Assembly (NCBI RefSeq): GCF_001642995.1
Contig: NZ_LOHS01000081.1
Span: 84,230 to 148,229 of the forward strand
Source: Streptomyces jeddahensis
Lineage (GTDB): Bacteria; Actinomycetota; Actinomycetes; Streptomycetales; Streptomycetaceae
Reading direction: 5' to 3'
Length of the DNA: 64,000 bases
In this document: positions 28,201-34,143 of the stretch, piece by piece
Numbering within the stretch: position 1 is the first letter of the stretch
How the letters are laid out: every line of letters begins with the position of its first letter
Translations under genes and position numbers: made by a program
The notes under the pieces: model-generated
Seen by the model: only the letters and a program-made list of their open reading frames with translations
What the model was told of the DNA's origin: nothing
Database searches by the model: none

Positions 28201-28345
28201 GCTCCAACTGGGCGGCCCGGACACCGCTGGTAACCTCAAGATGCTGGACCGCTTCACCAACTGGCACATAGGTACCCAGCAGATCTGGCCCCAGATCAAG
28301 AATCTGGACGACTACACGCCGATCAAGATCAATATCGAATGGTAG
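19220..28345 (+). CDS. Giant secreted Rhs/YD-repeat polymorphic toxin with HINT domain and HNH-like C-terminus
   Basis: A 3041-residue exported protein with a signal peptide at 1-32 (ending PAFAAPA). Two DNRLRE-type domains lie around 330-430 and 760-955, and two golvesin-C-like domains around 457-570 and 2010-2145. YD repeats run from about 1215 to 2600 and end with the Rhs-core motif MGFRNYDPGLNRFLTRD. A HINT domain follows at about 2753-2905, from CTNSFVPGTRV to SVHTYYVVAGGETLLVHNANC, and should self-cleave to free the tail. The last 137 residues hold DHVHELQLGGPD...NL, an HNH-type nuclease pattern. The downstream SUKH gene is its likely immunity partner. The route of secretion and target cells are inferred. 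Confidence 0.93.
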   Translation: MYGFGPRVRRVLATTGMVSVLAAGLPQPAFAAPADGKALLGGIKDWLGVDDDEQEPAKPPELSDAGVPSNEHLPRGSVRPKPKRVKELKDRRTPSARYWQLSDGRIQSEVSSVPTHYEAGKDWKPIDTAVRGTERDGYRYANTTNLAKTYFGERPGELVRFELDKGHWVVIGLKGAADKKLSPKTEGDTVIYEDALSEGADLTYTVGHGTVKEGIVLDGPPKGTPSYAFTLTTKGLTAKRLKSGAIALYTDASGPNRPDLVIPAPFMTDAKKKADSPYGTAGTDAVRQTLKASGRDGSYELTLRPDAKWLASDKRSYPVVIDPTISISPTVSQSQDVMISSDGPTSNYDGVWRLSVGNTSTGSSRALLKFPLGSVPAGTKLDSADLRLYYDQTHTVSDTEVLLEAHRATQAWDETTATWNSASGITGELSGTSVLVDDRDSGTTAAKGAWPASTNTAYTQYAVNQDYLYNKDLLPGDTYTWQPNLPEDGDYRVDVHYVPASDRATNAPYTVTYNGGSKTYTVDQSSGTGGQWKTLGTHPFKAGTAGKVVLGDGPASTSTAVLADAVRLTKGGVAVKEPNKSNTWNSFSVTKTVQSWIDGTNPNHGFVIKAADERSTAPKGGPRYEAAEYAYKGEVANYPRLVLTYGRPGVTLDAPQVIHATGAELDWSAYNDPSADLGDDIVEYQVHRSVYQTFTPSPQTLVAPVAKDKTSFTDTTATPTPADSADSFGNVFYYMVAVKTRDGQVIPAATQIVKLPKAGRTTLVLQSGQADTTLSSAQPTTGHDTLSDAGLNRNWLSVGNNSSTYGTTRALLKFPGVSAIPANSRVTEAQLDLWGFTTTTGTPGAIYEARGLTRDFDETTASWNNSATGTAWTTAGGDMDAAVADTVGTVTNDPARQSWYLTSLAQSWVSDPAKNKGVAIRLKDESAAGPQERTIFLSSEAEEPQLRPQLVVTYIDKSTDSTYFAPDTPARMIPGDQYTVDVTLTNTTTSVWKAADQVLSYTWSLPDGTDATTGGNQLETALPEDLYPGETVTVKAQLKAPINSDSGNKRLDYVLKWDLRDKTAGTWLSATENIPPLAQNVRVEDPTSDQLGLEKFYSYAGKNTGAGSTLMTNLYAGNSVWQYNAFSNPGRGLSTFVRFAYNSQDTSDTVLGHGWSAQAAMPLRLGAALDFHPNPNPTEVTLPDGDGTAHVFRKQDDGTWKAPAGVHYLLQQGSGVDCTPDKDGDPKAWSLTRPDRTQFFFDCDGYLTSITDKNGNTQTYTYEERKSNNKPVKFLRYITDPAGRQTLTVDYYAKGDSYAYINDAGTKVTGTNLTSPKIIDHVKSMTDISGRKLEFVYSDKGLLGELTDGAGSSQPKVFTFTYDATQGNKNAKLVKVTDPRSNSTSLDYYYPSEGDDPKFHWNTQTITDRLGGDTGYVYRDTDGTAGSFIETKVTDAENHTTTQLLDGYGRSTQITNAKSETTKLNWDADNNVTRLEEANGAVTTWVYDQKTGYPLEQKDAEANKNGTAAQTFTYSYGLNGHIADLFQKKSPEGRTWQFGYDSRGNLTSVADPKGVASATEGDYTSRTEYDAYGQVTKAIDANGHATGYSGFQPSGYPATITDALNNLSKFEYDVRGNVTKVTNAKDAQVTQTYDVFGRPLEKKEPKDQAGGEFITTPAPVYDANDNITRATAPNGAVSTSVYDKADQLVESTMPGDEATDPARKTTTTYDKVGNVLTIIEPKGNETATVGDYTTTTTYDAIYQPIEVKDANGGKVSTSYDNVGNVIKVVDPRKNASAAPDDYTTKYEYDLNHRVVKTIDAIGKFTSARYDKDGLTVGQTDAEGNEALATYDERGALVESKLPVSKDGSGNITYRTTKYEYDQVGNRTKTITPRGVATTDDTTDYTAETVYDELNRVKEERSPFEKDDARYNTPDSTFYFYDEVGNLSSVSAPPSDGQTVRNVTEYTYYDNGWTRTAKDPWDITTSYDYNQLGQQTKNTLTSAGGSQQRTMTWDYYQSGNQKARSDDGVPVGKQVVLVDSSDFNNTAIQGNWSRTQAEQQYGYDTYSHPAGTGADKFVWQLNIPQDGTYEVFVRHPKMTGAASDAKFTVDHNGGSVTKTVDQTQNTGNWISLGSYSFVEDGPQKVSLTDQANGTVVADAVKLVRSNTGETDNEKKDFTYKYDANGAMVEVKDNSSGAKTDTYRIAYDGLNRISKVEEIASGTVKNTTALTYNENGNPVTSTHDLTWSKIEYDERDLVSKVTNADSPTAGNQQITTLAYTARGQLLKQTKPNGNTLDMTYYLDGSVKQSVEKTSSGTVVAQHDLEYSLNGHRSKDVLKLMNADDNSAYINNTYTFDYDPQDRITNVTKSGDSPATESYVYDRNSNVIEQTVDNIRTTMRYDRNRLLSASADGVSSTYNYDPLGRLDTVSIGGKTSQKYYYDGFDRTVKVRAGSGTAAVTTSYVFDPFDRTVSQTASGSESKTTAFTYLGLDNQVLREELNGKPDKSYQYLPSGQQATQIKHKDDGSKEYSQYTNSPRGDIEAITKEDGKTRATYGYTAYGKDDESQFTGADKPDAANPDKESYNAFRFNASRWDGASGTYDMGFRNYDPGLNRFLTRDLYGGALADMSLATDPFTGNRYAFAGGNPISFVELDGHLFGLSLSDIGHAALDVVGMVPVVGEVADVANGIWYAAEGNYADAALSMASAIPLVGYGATAVKAGKYAKKGVDALDTANDVRKAENKAEAAADAGNTARKTDPETPGGPKNGTKEPEAPKCTNSFVPGTRVVMADGSTKAIEELREGDHVLATDVESGDTRGREVIDTFSSKGGKDLVTLTVDVDGRDGDRTAKITSTEAHTYWLPDAGRWVEAGDLDPGAWLRTSSGTWVQITAVDHQHRTERVHNLTVASVHTYYVVAGGETLLVHNANCEPVEITVRYQEGMSRTEFAKKAAALQKLSDEGKLFKAPNPVARNSAVTKNYKGDLIRRVYDQYGGTNPAFADKLKDRILNRMDPDHVHELQLGGPDTAGNLKMLDRFTNWHIGTQQIWPQIKNLDDYTPIKINIEW

Positions 28346-28352
28346 GTGCGTT

Positions 28353-28877
28353 GTGACTGCCGAACTTCAGCGGGTGGTGGATGAGTTGCGCGCCGCGATG
28401 AGCGGTCAAAGCGAGTGGCGCATGATGAATTCGCTGCCCGCTGGGGCTCGGCGGGACGAGCTGGGCAGCGCGCTGCCCGCCTCGTACCGTGAGTTCCTCG
28501 AGGTCGTGAACGGCGCCACGTGCGGTGACGTGACCGTCTTCGGAGTCCCCACGGTGGACGGTATGCAGTTCCATGCCGATCCGGTTCCCGGAGCGGCGGT
28601 CGTCCTGGGCCGCGACGAGTGGTTCTGTTGCGGTGTCATCGCGGATGAACCGTTCTTCGTGAACCGTGCGACCGGGGAGGTCTGGTACTTCCCGGACACC
28701 GGGGTCCAGTGGTGGATGTCCTCCTCCTTCGAGAGGGCCGCGGACGACTTCACCTCGTTCTTCCTGCGGTGGGTGGCGGGGCCTGAGTATGTGCGCCTCT
28801 CCGCGACTGGGCGGGACGACCAGTGGGCCGACCTGCTCAGCCATGTGGGACGGCTGGAGCAAGGCCCCGCCGAGTGA
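28353..28877 (+). CDS. SUKH (SMI1/KNR4) immunity protein for the Rhs toxin
   Basis: A 174-residue soluble protein with the SUKH plan: LGSALPASYREFLEVVNGA, then GDVTVFGVPTVDG, ATGEVWYFPDTG and a C-terminal helix (SFERAADDFTSFFLRWV). SUKH proteins commonly neutralise nuclease toxins by binding them. The GTG start lies only 7 bases after the toxin stop codon, which is the standard arrangement for a cognate immunity gene. GGTAGGTG serves as ribosome-binding site. Neutralisation of this toxin is inferred from position and family. Confidence 0.85.
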   Translation: MTAELQRVVDELRAAMSGQSEWRMMNSLPAGARRDELGSALPASYREFLEVVNGATCGDVTVFGVPTVDGMQFHADPVPGAAVVLGRDEWFCCGVIADEPFFVNRATGEVWYFPDTGVQWWMSSSFERAADDFTSFFLRWVAGPEYVRLSATGRDDQWADLLSHVGRLEQGPAE

Positions 28878-29205
28878 ACGGCGAGGAGGTCGAGCTTGAC
28901 GCCATCTGACGTCGGGCAGGTGATGTGACGCACGGCAGAGGGGTGCTCCAGCCGGCAAGCCAGTCGGGCCGGGGCACCCCTCTTCACGTGTCTGTCTTGG
29001 TGCATTTTCCAGGCATGCCATGGAAAGGCGCCTATTACCGTTGGGATGGCGGGGCGCCCCCAGGGATTTGACGCCCTTGACGCACCAGGGTGTACAAACC
29101 TCAATTCTGGCCACCGAGTCCATGGGTGAGGCGGATCGGCATGTGCTCGAACCCGTCCGGGTATCGCGCCACCTTTCTTCGGTGGCTCCCGGTAGAGTCC
29201 GTGCC
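28878..29205. other. Intergenic region after the toxin-immunity pair
   Basis: It holds the hairpin at 28937-28983. About 200 bases of lower-G+C DNA follow, with no supported gene, and probably contain the promoter of the gene at 29206. Confidence 0.6.
28937..28983. terminator. Hairpin terminator after the immunity gene
   Basis: AGAGGGGTGC (28937-28946) pairs with its exact complement at 28974-28983, and shorter GCCGGC/GCCGG pairing is possible within the loop. It closes the toxin-immunity transcript. Confidence 0.65.
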
Positions 29206-29661
29206 ATGATTCTCGAAGTAATTCCACCAGAGCGGGTAGGGCCAGTCAGGATAGGTATGAGCATTGATGACGCGGAGGTCGCGCTGCGTCACATCGAGGG
29301 CTTCCGCACCCCGGGGAATTCCGAGGTTCCCACCCGAGGGGTAGCGCACTACACAAGCCGTCTTTCCGTCCAGGCATATACCGGGACTGGCGGCATCGTC
29401 AATGCCATTGAGGTCTTCCGACCGGATTCTTCGGTCTCTGTTCAATATGAGGGAATTGATCTCTTCTCCCTTCCGGCGTCAGAGGTCATCGCCCTGCTCC
29501 GCAGCCGGACTGCGATCGAAGTGGAGGAGCGCGGCAGCTCCGTGACAGCTCCGGATCTGCTGCTGGCGTTGTGGCGCCCCTTCGCGGCAGACAGTGTGAG
29601 CGACGCCCAGGGGTACTACTTCCAGTCCGCTCTCATTGCGGAACCCGGCTATTACGACTGA
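29206..29661 (+). CDS. Hypothetical protein, possible accessory immunity protein
   Basis: A 151-residue soluble protein beginning MILEVIPPERVGPVRIGMSI, with a beta-alpha pattern and no recognised catalytic motif. Its third codon positions use more A and T than neighbours, which suggests recent transfer. ATG 29206 is chosen because upstream codons look non-coding although the frame is open to 29020. It is followed after 13 bases by a Tdi1-like gene and preceded by the toxin-SUKH pair, a setting typical of spare immunity genes. That role is an inference from context only. Confidence 0.65.
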   Translation: MILEVIPPERVGPVRIGMSIDDAEVALRHIEGFRTPGNSEVPTRGVAHYTSRLSVQAYTGTGGIVNAIEVFRPDSSVSVQYEGIDLFSLPASEVIALLRSRTAIEVEERGSSVTAPDLLLALWRPFAADSVSDAQGYYFQSALIAEPGYYD

Positions 29662-29674
29662 TAAAGGCCCGCGC

Positions 29675-30307
29675 ATGCTCGAGAAGTTCCTGACCCGGTA
29701 CCGCGTGACGGACCGGCTTCCGGCGGAGCCGGCGGACGCAGCAGCAGGACCCGTGCCGGAGGCGGTGGGCGAACTCTTCGCCGCCCTGTCCGGTGCCTCC
29801 GTCGAGCACGGTCTGTACCGCGTCCACACACCGCGCACCGCCGCGGCGGCCAACGCCGTCTGCGGGCGGCTGCTCCGCGGGTTCGAACAGCGCATGTACT
29901 GCTTCGGCTTCGACTGGCTCGGCCGCAATCTCGCCGTCGACCTGGCGACTGGTGAACCCGCCGACCCTCATGTCGTCCTGGTGGAGCCGGGTGCGGGAGA
30001 GCTGATGGAGAGCGGCATCGGCCTGCACCCCTTCCACGACGAGGTCCTCGTCACGGACACCTCGCCGCTGGCCGCGGACTTCTTCGACCAGTGGCGGGCC
30101 ACCCAGCCCGGCTTCGAACGGCTCGCGTTCGACGAGTGCGTCGGCTACAAGGTGCCCCTGTTCCTGGGAGGGGAGGACGAGGTCCACAACCTGGAACGGG
30201 TGCCGTACGACGTGTACTGGGACCTGTGCGTCCAGCTCAGGACCGGCACCCGGCGCATGACGCCCGGCACGACGATCGGCCGCATCGTCGTCGATGAGGA
30301 GGGCTGA
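29675..30307 (+). CDS. DUF1851/Tdi1-like putative immunity protein
   Basis: A 210-residue soluble protein beginning MLEKFLTRYRVTDRLP. MYCFGFDWLGRNLAVDLATG, VVLVEPGAGELMES and the closing FDECVGYKVPLFLGGEDEVH...DVYWDLCVQL resemble the C-terminal domain of T6SS immunity protein Tdi1 (DUF1851 group), an assignment made from memory of Streptomyces relatives. AAGG precedes ATG 29675. It is the third gene in a row downstream of the Rhs toxin and probably protects against related toxins from other strains; no toxin sits directly next to it. Confidence 0.75.
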   Translation: MLEKFLTRYRVTDRLPAEPADAAAGPVPEAVGELFAALSGASVEHGLYRVHTPRTAAAANAVCGRLLRGFEQRMYCFGFDWLGRNLAVDLATGEPADPHVVLVEPGAGELMESGIGLHPFHDEVLVTDTSPLAADFFDQWRATQPGFERLAFDECVGYKVPLFLGGEDEVHNLERVPYDVYWDLCVQLRTGTRRMTPGTTIGRIVVDEEG

Positions 30308-30344
30308 GACCGGTACTTCGGGAGGACAGGCGTGACGCCGGTCC

Positions 30345-31400
30345 TCAGCGTGCATCCTGCAGACGCCACAGGTGGAGGGTGGTCTGGTCCTTCGAGACCG
30401 TGTACCAGATGCCCTGCCCCGCCGAACGCGGCGATCCCGAGACAGGGAAGGGGTAGGCGATCCGGCCGCCCAGGGCCATCGTGCGTGGGTGGACGAGCCA
30501 GTGGCGGGGGACCTCCGCGTAGTACTCGGTGCCGACCACGGCGGTGTCCTCGTACGGGAACGCCGCCTCGTAGTCCCAGAAAACGCGGTCGTCCTCGCTC
30601 GAGGGAGGGGGCACGGCGTCCTCGGCGTTCAGACGCCGCAGTTCCATGCCGTCCTCCGCCCGGTGCAGGTAGAGGGCCCACTGCCCCGGATCCGTGGTCA
30701 GGAAGTGCTCCCCGGACGGGCTCACGGCGAGGAGGACCTGCTCGTCGAACCGCTGGACAGTGAGCTTCGCGCCATCCCAGTGTCCCCATAGCACGGGCGA
30801 GTCCTCCTCGCCCTCGCCGACAGTCAGCCCCATGAACGCCGGGTCCGGATGCGGGAAGTGGAAGGAGCCCGATCCCACGGTCATCGTTGCGGCGCGGGTC
30901 AGCACCGTGCCGTCGACGGGGTCGAGGATCAGCCACTCCTCCGTGATGTCGCGCCCCTCGTAGCTGCGGATGTGGGCCCAGAGGAGCTTGCCGTCCGAGG
31001 AGAAGGCCGCTGAGCCGGTGTCCGCCTGGCCGTGGTGGTAGTCGTCGGCGTACTCGGAGAACGAGGCATGGGCCTCGGTGCACACGGCGGAGGACCAGCA
31101 ACCGTGCCGGATCTCCCACCGCACGGCACCGGTCGAATCCACGGCTCGCAACGCGTGCACGCCGGCGAACACGGCGACATCACCCGTCGGAGAGACCGTC
31201 ACCGAGCCGTACCCGCGAGGCCACGGTGCGGGGAAGTGTGTCTCCGTCCCTCCCTCGTCCAGGTCGCGGACGGCCAGCTCGGTGTCCCCGCGCTGCACGA
31301 GCAGCCTGCGTCCGGGCCAGTGCAGTATGAGCGGAGCGTCGGCTGACGCCGGGTCCAACGGGGCGGCGATGGTGGAGGCAAGACGAGCGGCGACGGCCAC
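30345..31400 (-). CDS. Beta-propeller-like hypothetical protein
   Basis: A 351-residue soluble protein. Repeated strand-turn units (SVTVSPTGDVAVFAGVHAL, STGAVRWEIRHGCW, AAFSSDGKLLWAHIRSY, LLAVSPSGEHFLTTDPG) look like WD40/PQQ-type propeller blades with SPxG turns. No signal peptide or enzyme motif is seen. The chosen GTG at 31400 has CCGGAG six bases upstream; an in-frame GTG at 31415 is possible. It lies convergent with the Tdi1-like gene and downstream of the acyltransferase. Similar proteins occur near toxin-immunity loci, but its function is unknown. Confidence 0.7.
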   Translation of the reverse strand: MAVAARLASTIAAPLDPASADAPLILHWPGRRLLVQRGDTELAVRDLDEGGTETHFPAPWPRGYGSVTVSPTGDVAVFAGVHALRAVDSTGAVRWEIRHGCWSSAVCTEAHASFSEYADDYHHGQADTGSAAFSSDGKLLWAHIRSYEGRDITEEWLILDPVDGTVLTRAATMTVGSGSFHFPHPDPAFMGLTVGEGEEDSPVLWGHWDGAKLTVQRFDEQVLLAVSPSGEHFLTTDPGQWALYLHRAEDGMELRRLNAEDAVPPPSSEDDRVFWDYEAAFPYEDTAVVGTEYYAEVPRHWLVHPRTMALGGRIAYPFPVSGSPRSAGQGIWYTVSKDQTTLHLWRLQDAR

Positions 31401-31534
31401 GGAAAGCTCCGGCACGGATGACGTGTGATGTGAGTCCCTGACGCCGTCACCATACGGGGCAAGGGGCGACCACGGTCTGTCAGGCTGGTGAGGTGAATCC
31501 GGCTGGTTCCCCTGGGCCGGCCCAGGGGAACCGT

Positions 31535-32749
31535 TCAGCGTCGTGCCTCCGCGAGCCGCGACCGCAGCAACGGCGTCAGCCACCCCTCCACATACCGGTT
31601 CAGCAGCCACGCCAGCAGCAGCATCGCCGCGAACGTCAGGCCCAGCGTCGCGTAGGGCGGCAGGCCGAGGCCCCGGTGCAGCGCGCCCACCACCACCCAG
31701 CCCAGGTGCTCGTGCACCAGGTAGAAGGGGTACGTCAGGGCGCCCGCGACCGTCAGCCAGCGCCAGTTCGCCCAGCTCAGCGCGCCAAGGGCGATCGCGG
31801 CCACCGCCGCGAAGCCGAGCGTGACGACCAGGATGATGCCGAGGGACGAGCGGTACGAGAAGAAGTCCGGGTCCGGGGCGTGCCACAGCCGGGACACCGC
31901 GTAGTGCTGGCCGATCAGCCAGCTGACGGCGACGACGCCCCAGGCCATGACGTCCCGGCGATCGCGGTGCACCAGGTAGAGGCCGATGCCACCGATGAAG
32001 AACGGCGCGTACTCGGGCATCAGCACGATGTCGAGCAGCGGCTCTCCCCCACTCTCCGAGCGGGAGGTGCCCCCAGCGGCCTCCGCGATGGCCGCGGCCA
32101 TCGTCCACACCCCGCAGAACAGCAGGATGCGCCCGCGCGTGGCCCCGGGCAGCACGATGCACAGCGCGAACAGGGCGTAGAAGCGGATCTCCGCCCACAG
32201 CGTCCAGCACACGCCGAGGACGCGGTCCACGCCCAAGGGCTGCTGAAGCATCGTCAGGTTCACCAGTGCGTCGCTCGGCGACACCGCCTCGTAGGCGACC
32301 GGCGGCAGTGCGAAGACGGCCGTGACCAGGATGACCGCCGCCCAGTACGACGGCAGCAGGCGCGCGGCGCGGGACGCGAAGAACGAGCGCAGCGGCCGCC
32401 CCCAGCCGCTCATGCAGATCACGAAGCCGCTGATGACGAAGAAGATCTGGACGCCCAGGCAGCCGTAGGCGAACCACGTGTGGGCCGTGGGGAACACGGT
32501 CTTGCTGGAGGCTCCCCAGGCCTGGGAGATCTCGCCGTCCCGGCCGCCGTAGTGGTACGCCGCGACCATCAGCGCGGCGACCAGCCGGAGCCCGTCGAGG
32601 GCGCGCAGCCTCGGGGCGCGCTGCCGCACGGGGGCCTGGCCCTGGTCCAGGGCCCGGTCCCGGTCCCGGGACGTGCCCGGGACCGGGGAAGGACGGGTCG
32701 TGCTCGCTCCCGGTGAATGCTTCGGGAGTGCCGTGCCCGGGGCCGTCAT
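31535..32749 (-). CDS. Acyltransferase family 3 (OafA-type) membrane protein
   Basis: A 404-residue integral membrane O-acyltransferase with about ten helices. The N-terminal RLRALDGLRLVAALMVAAYH contains the family's conserved first helix, and FAYGCLGVQIFFVISGFVIC is the second hallmark; the catalytic His candidate is in MVAAYHYGG. Such enzymes acetylate sugars of surface polymers. The ATG overlaps the stop of the polysialyltransferase-type gene by four bases, so it is the third gene of a coupled operon and probably modifies the glycopolymer made there. Residues about 225-236 (GGTSRSESGGE) are encoded by an interspersed palindromic repeat. Confidence 0.9.
   Translation of the reverse strand: MTAPGTALPKHSPGASTTRPSPVPGTSRDRDRALDQGQAPVRQRAPRLRALDGLRLVAALMVAAYHYGGRDGEISQAWGASSKTVFPTAHTWFAYGCLGVQIFFVISGFVICMSGWGRPLRSFFASRAARLLPSYWAAVILVTAVFALPPVAYEAVSPSDALVNLTMLQQPLGVDRVLGVCWTLWAEIRFYALFALCIVLPGATRGRILLFCGVWTMAAAIAEAAGGTSRSESGGEPLLDIVLMPEYAPFFIGGIGLYLVHRDRRDVMAWGVVAVSWLIGQHYAVSRLWHAPDPDFFSYRSSLGIILVVTLGFAAVAAIALGALSWANWRWLTVAGALTYPFYLVHEHLGWVVVGALHRGLGLPPYATLGLTFAAMLLLAWLLNRYVEGWLTPLLRSRLAEARR
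32044..32075. repeat. Interspersed palindromic element inside the acyltransferase gene
   Basis: CTCCCCCA...GGGAGGTGCCCCCA, with the same ends as the element at 56030-56060. It lies in frame within a loop between membrane helices and adds a Gly/Ser/Glu-rich stretch. From memory, this type of element is abundant between Streptomyces genes. Confidence 0.65.
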
Positions 32750-34143
32750 CCGAGCGCGGCCCGCTTGAACGACCGTGCGCGGCGCGCGACTCTTCGGACC
32801 GTCGCGTTGCGCGGAATGAACGCCAGCTGCGAGGGCACCGCGCCGGGCAGGGCCAGCGAGGTGAGGCGGCGGCGCTTGAAGTACCGCCAGGTACGGGAGT
32901 CGAGGTGGCGCGAGAGGTACGCCTCCGCGGCCGGCCGCAGGCCCGGGTAGATCTTCGACTGCATCGCATAGCCGACCGCCGTGACGAGACCCGTCAGCTC
33001 CACGGACTCGGCATCCAGCCGCTGGGCCTCCACGGCCGCGCGGTCGCTCAGCTCCGGCACCAGCGCGTCGACGATCGTGACCGGGACGCGGTTGCTGTTC
33101 TGGTACGGCGTCAGGCGCTCGAGGAGCAGCCCGGTGCCGGTGCGGGCCACCGGCAGGCCGTAGAACGCGGACGCGGTGAGCAGCGCGGTGGAGAAGCAGC
33201 CGACGACGAGCGCGGGGCGCATGCGCTGGTAGAGCACCTCGGCGAGCACGGGCGAGTCGAGGACCGTCAGCTCGATGCCGAGCTTCTCCGCTTCCCGCTC
33301 CAGGGTCCGCGACCAGCGGGCCGGAGCGGTGGGGTGGGGCTTGAACACAATGCGCCGGTGGCCGAGTTCGACGGCCCCGCGCACCATGCGGACGTGCAGG
33401 TTCTCCTCCTCATCGGCGGTGAGGATGTCGAGCGCCGAGAGGTACTGGCCGAGCAGCAGCGCGGGCTCCTGCACGTCGGGCAGGGCGGCCGCCGACTCCT
33501 CGGCGTCGTCGCCCAGTTGGGCCAGCACCTTCACGAACACGTCGCTCGGCACGATCTCCGGCTGCACGTCGAACTCGGTGAGCAGCAGCGGCTTCAGCCC
33601 TGGCACCAGGTCCAGGTGCAGCAGCCGCCGGATCCGCGTGCCGACCAGCGGGTCGATCTTGTTGCGGGTCGGGCCGTAGCTCATCAGCCCGTCCGCGTAG
33701 ACGTCGACGGGCGCACCGGTGAAGATCTGGCACAGCGCCAGGGCCGGGTTGACCTGGATCGACTCGACGGCGAGCTCCACGTCGTCGTCACCCAGCTCCC
33801 ACAGCAGCCGCAGATACCGCTCCCAGAGCAGCAGATCATCGGCGCGCGGCGCCCAACCGCCGGGGTGGAATGGGGAGATGGCCTCGTTCCACGACAGCAC
33901 GTCGTCGAAGCGGTCGCGCAGGCACGCGAACCCGGGCATCTCGTTCACGGGCGGTGTCGTCTCGGGCGTCGCCGCGTTGTTGGAGACCAGCAGGATGCGC
34001 CGGTCGGCGGGGCCGTAGCAGTCCGCGTCGAGCGCTGCGGCGAGCGTGGCGGCACCGTAGAGCGTGGAGGCCATGAAGATCTGGGTGGTGCGGCGCCGAC
34101 CGGCCGCGCCCTGCCCGGAGCTGGGGAACACGGCGGAGCTCAC
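32746..34143 (-). CDS. Polysialyltransferase-family (POLYST) glycosyltransferase
   Basis: A 465-residue protein matching the alpha-2,8-polysialyltransferase family: IFMASTLYGAATLAAALDAD at the start, then RIVFKPHPTAP, LAEVLYQRMRPALVVGCFST and PYQNSNRVPVTIVD. Such enzymes add nonulosonic acid residues (sialic acid or Kdn) from CMP-sugar to a growing polymer. No membrane segment is seen. The GTG at 34143 overlaps the stop of the glycosyltransferase gene by four bases and has GGGGAGG upstream, which fixes the start; the longer open frame upstream is antisense-like filler. It works with the CMP-nonulosonate genes at 36-39 kb. Confidence 0.85.
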   Translation of the reverse strand: MSSAVFPSSGQGAAGRRRTTQIFMASTLYGAATLAAALDADCYGPADRRILLVSNNAATPETTPPVNEMPGFACLRDRFDDVLSWNEAISPFHPGGWAPRADDLLLWERYLRLLWELGDDDVELAVESIQVNPALALCQIFTGAPVDVYADGLMSYGPTRNKIDPLVGTRIRRLLHLDLVPGLKPLLLTEFDVQPEIVPSDVFVKVLAQLGDDAEESAAALPDVQEPALLLGQYLSALDILTADEEENLHVRMVRGAVELGHRRIVFKPHPTAPARWSRTLEREAEKLGIELTVLDSPVLAEVLYQRMRPALVVGCFSTALLTASAFYGLPVARTGTGLLLERLTPYQNSNRVPVTIVDALVPELSDRAAVEAQRLDAESVELTGLVTAVGYAMQSKIYPGLRPAAEAYLSRHLDSRTWRYFKRRRLTSLALPGAVPSQLAFIPRNATVRRVARRARSFKRAALG

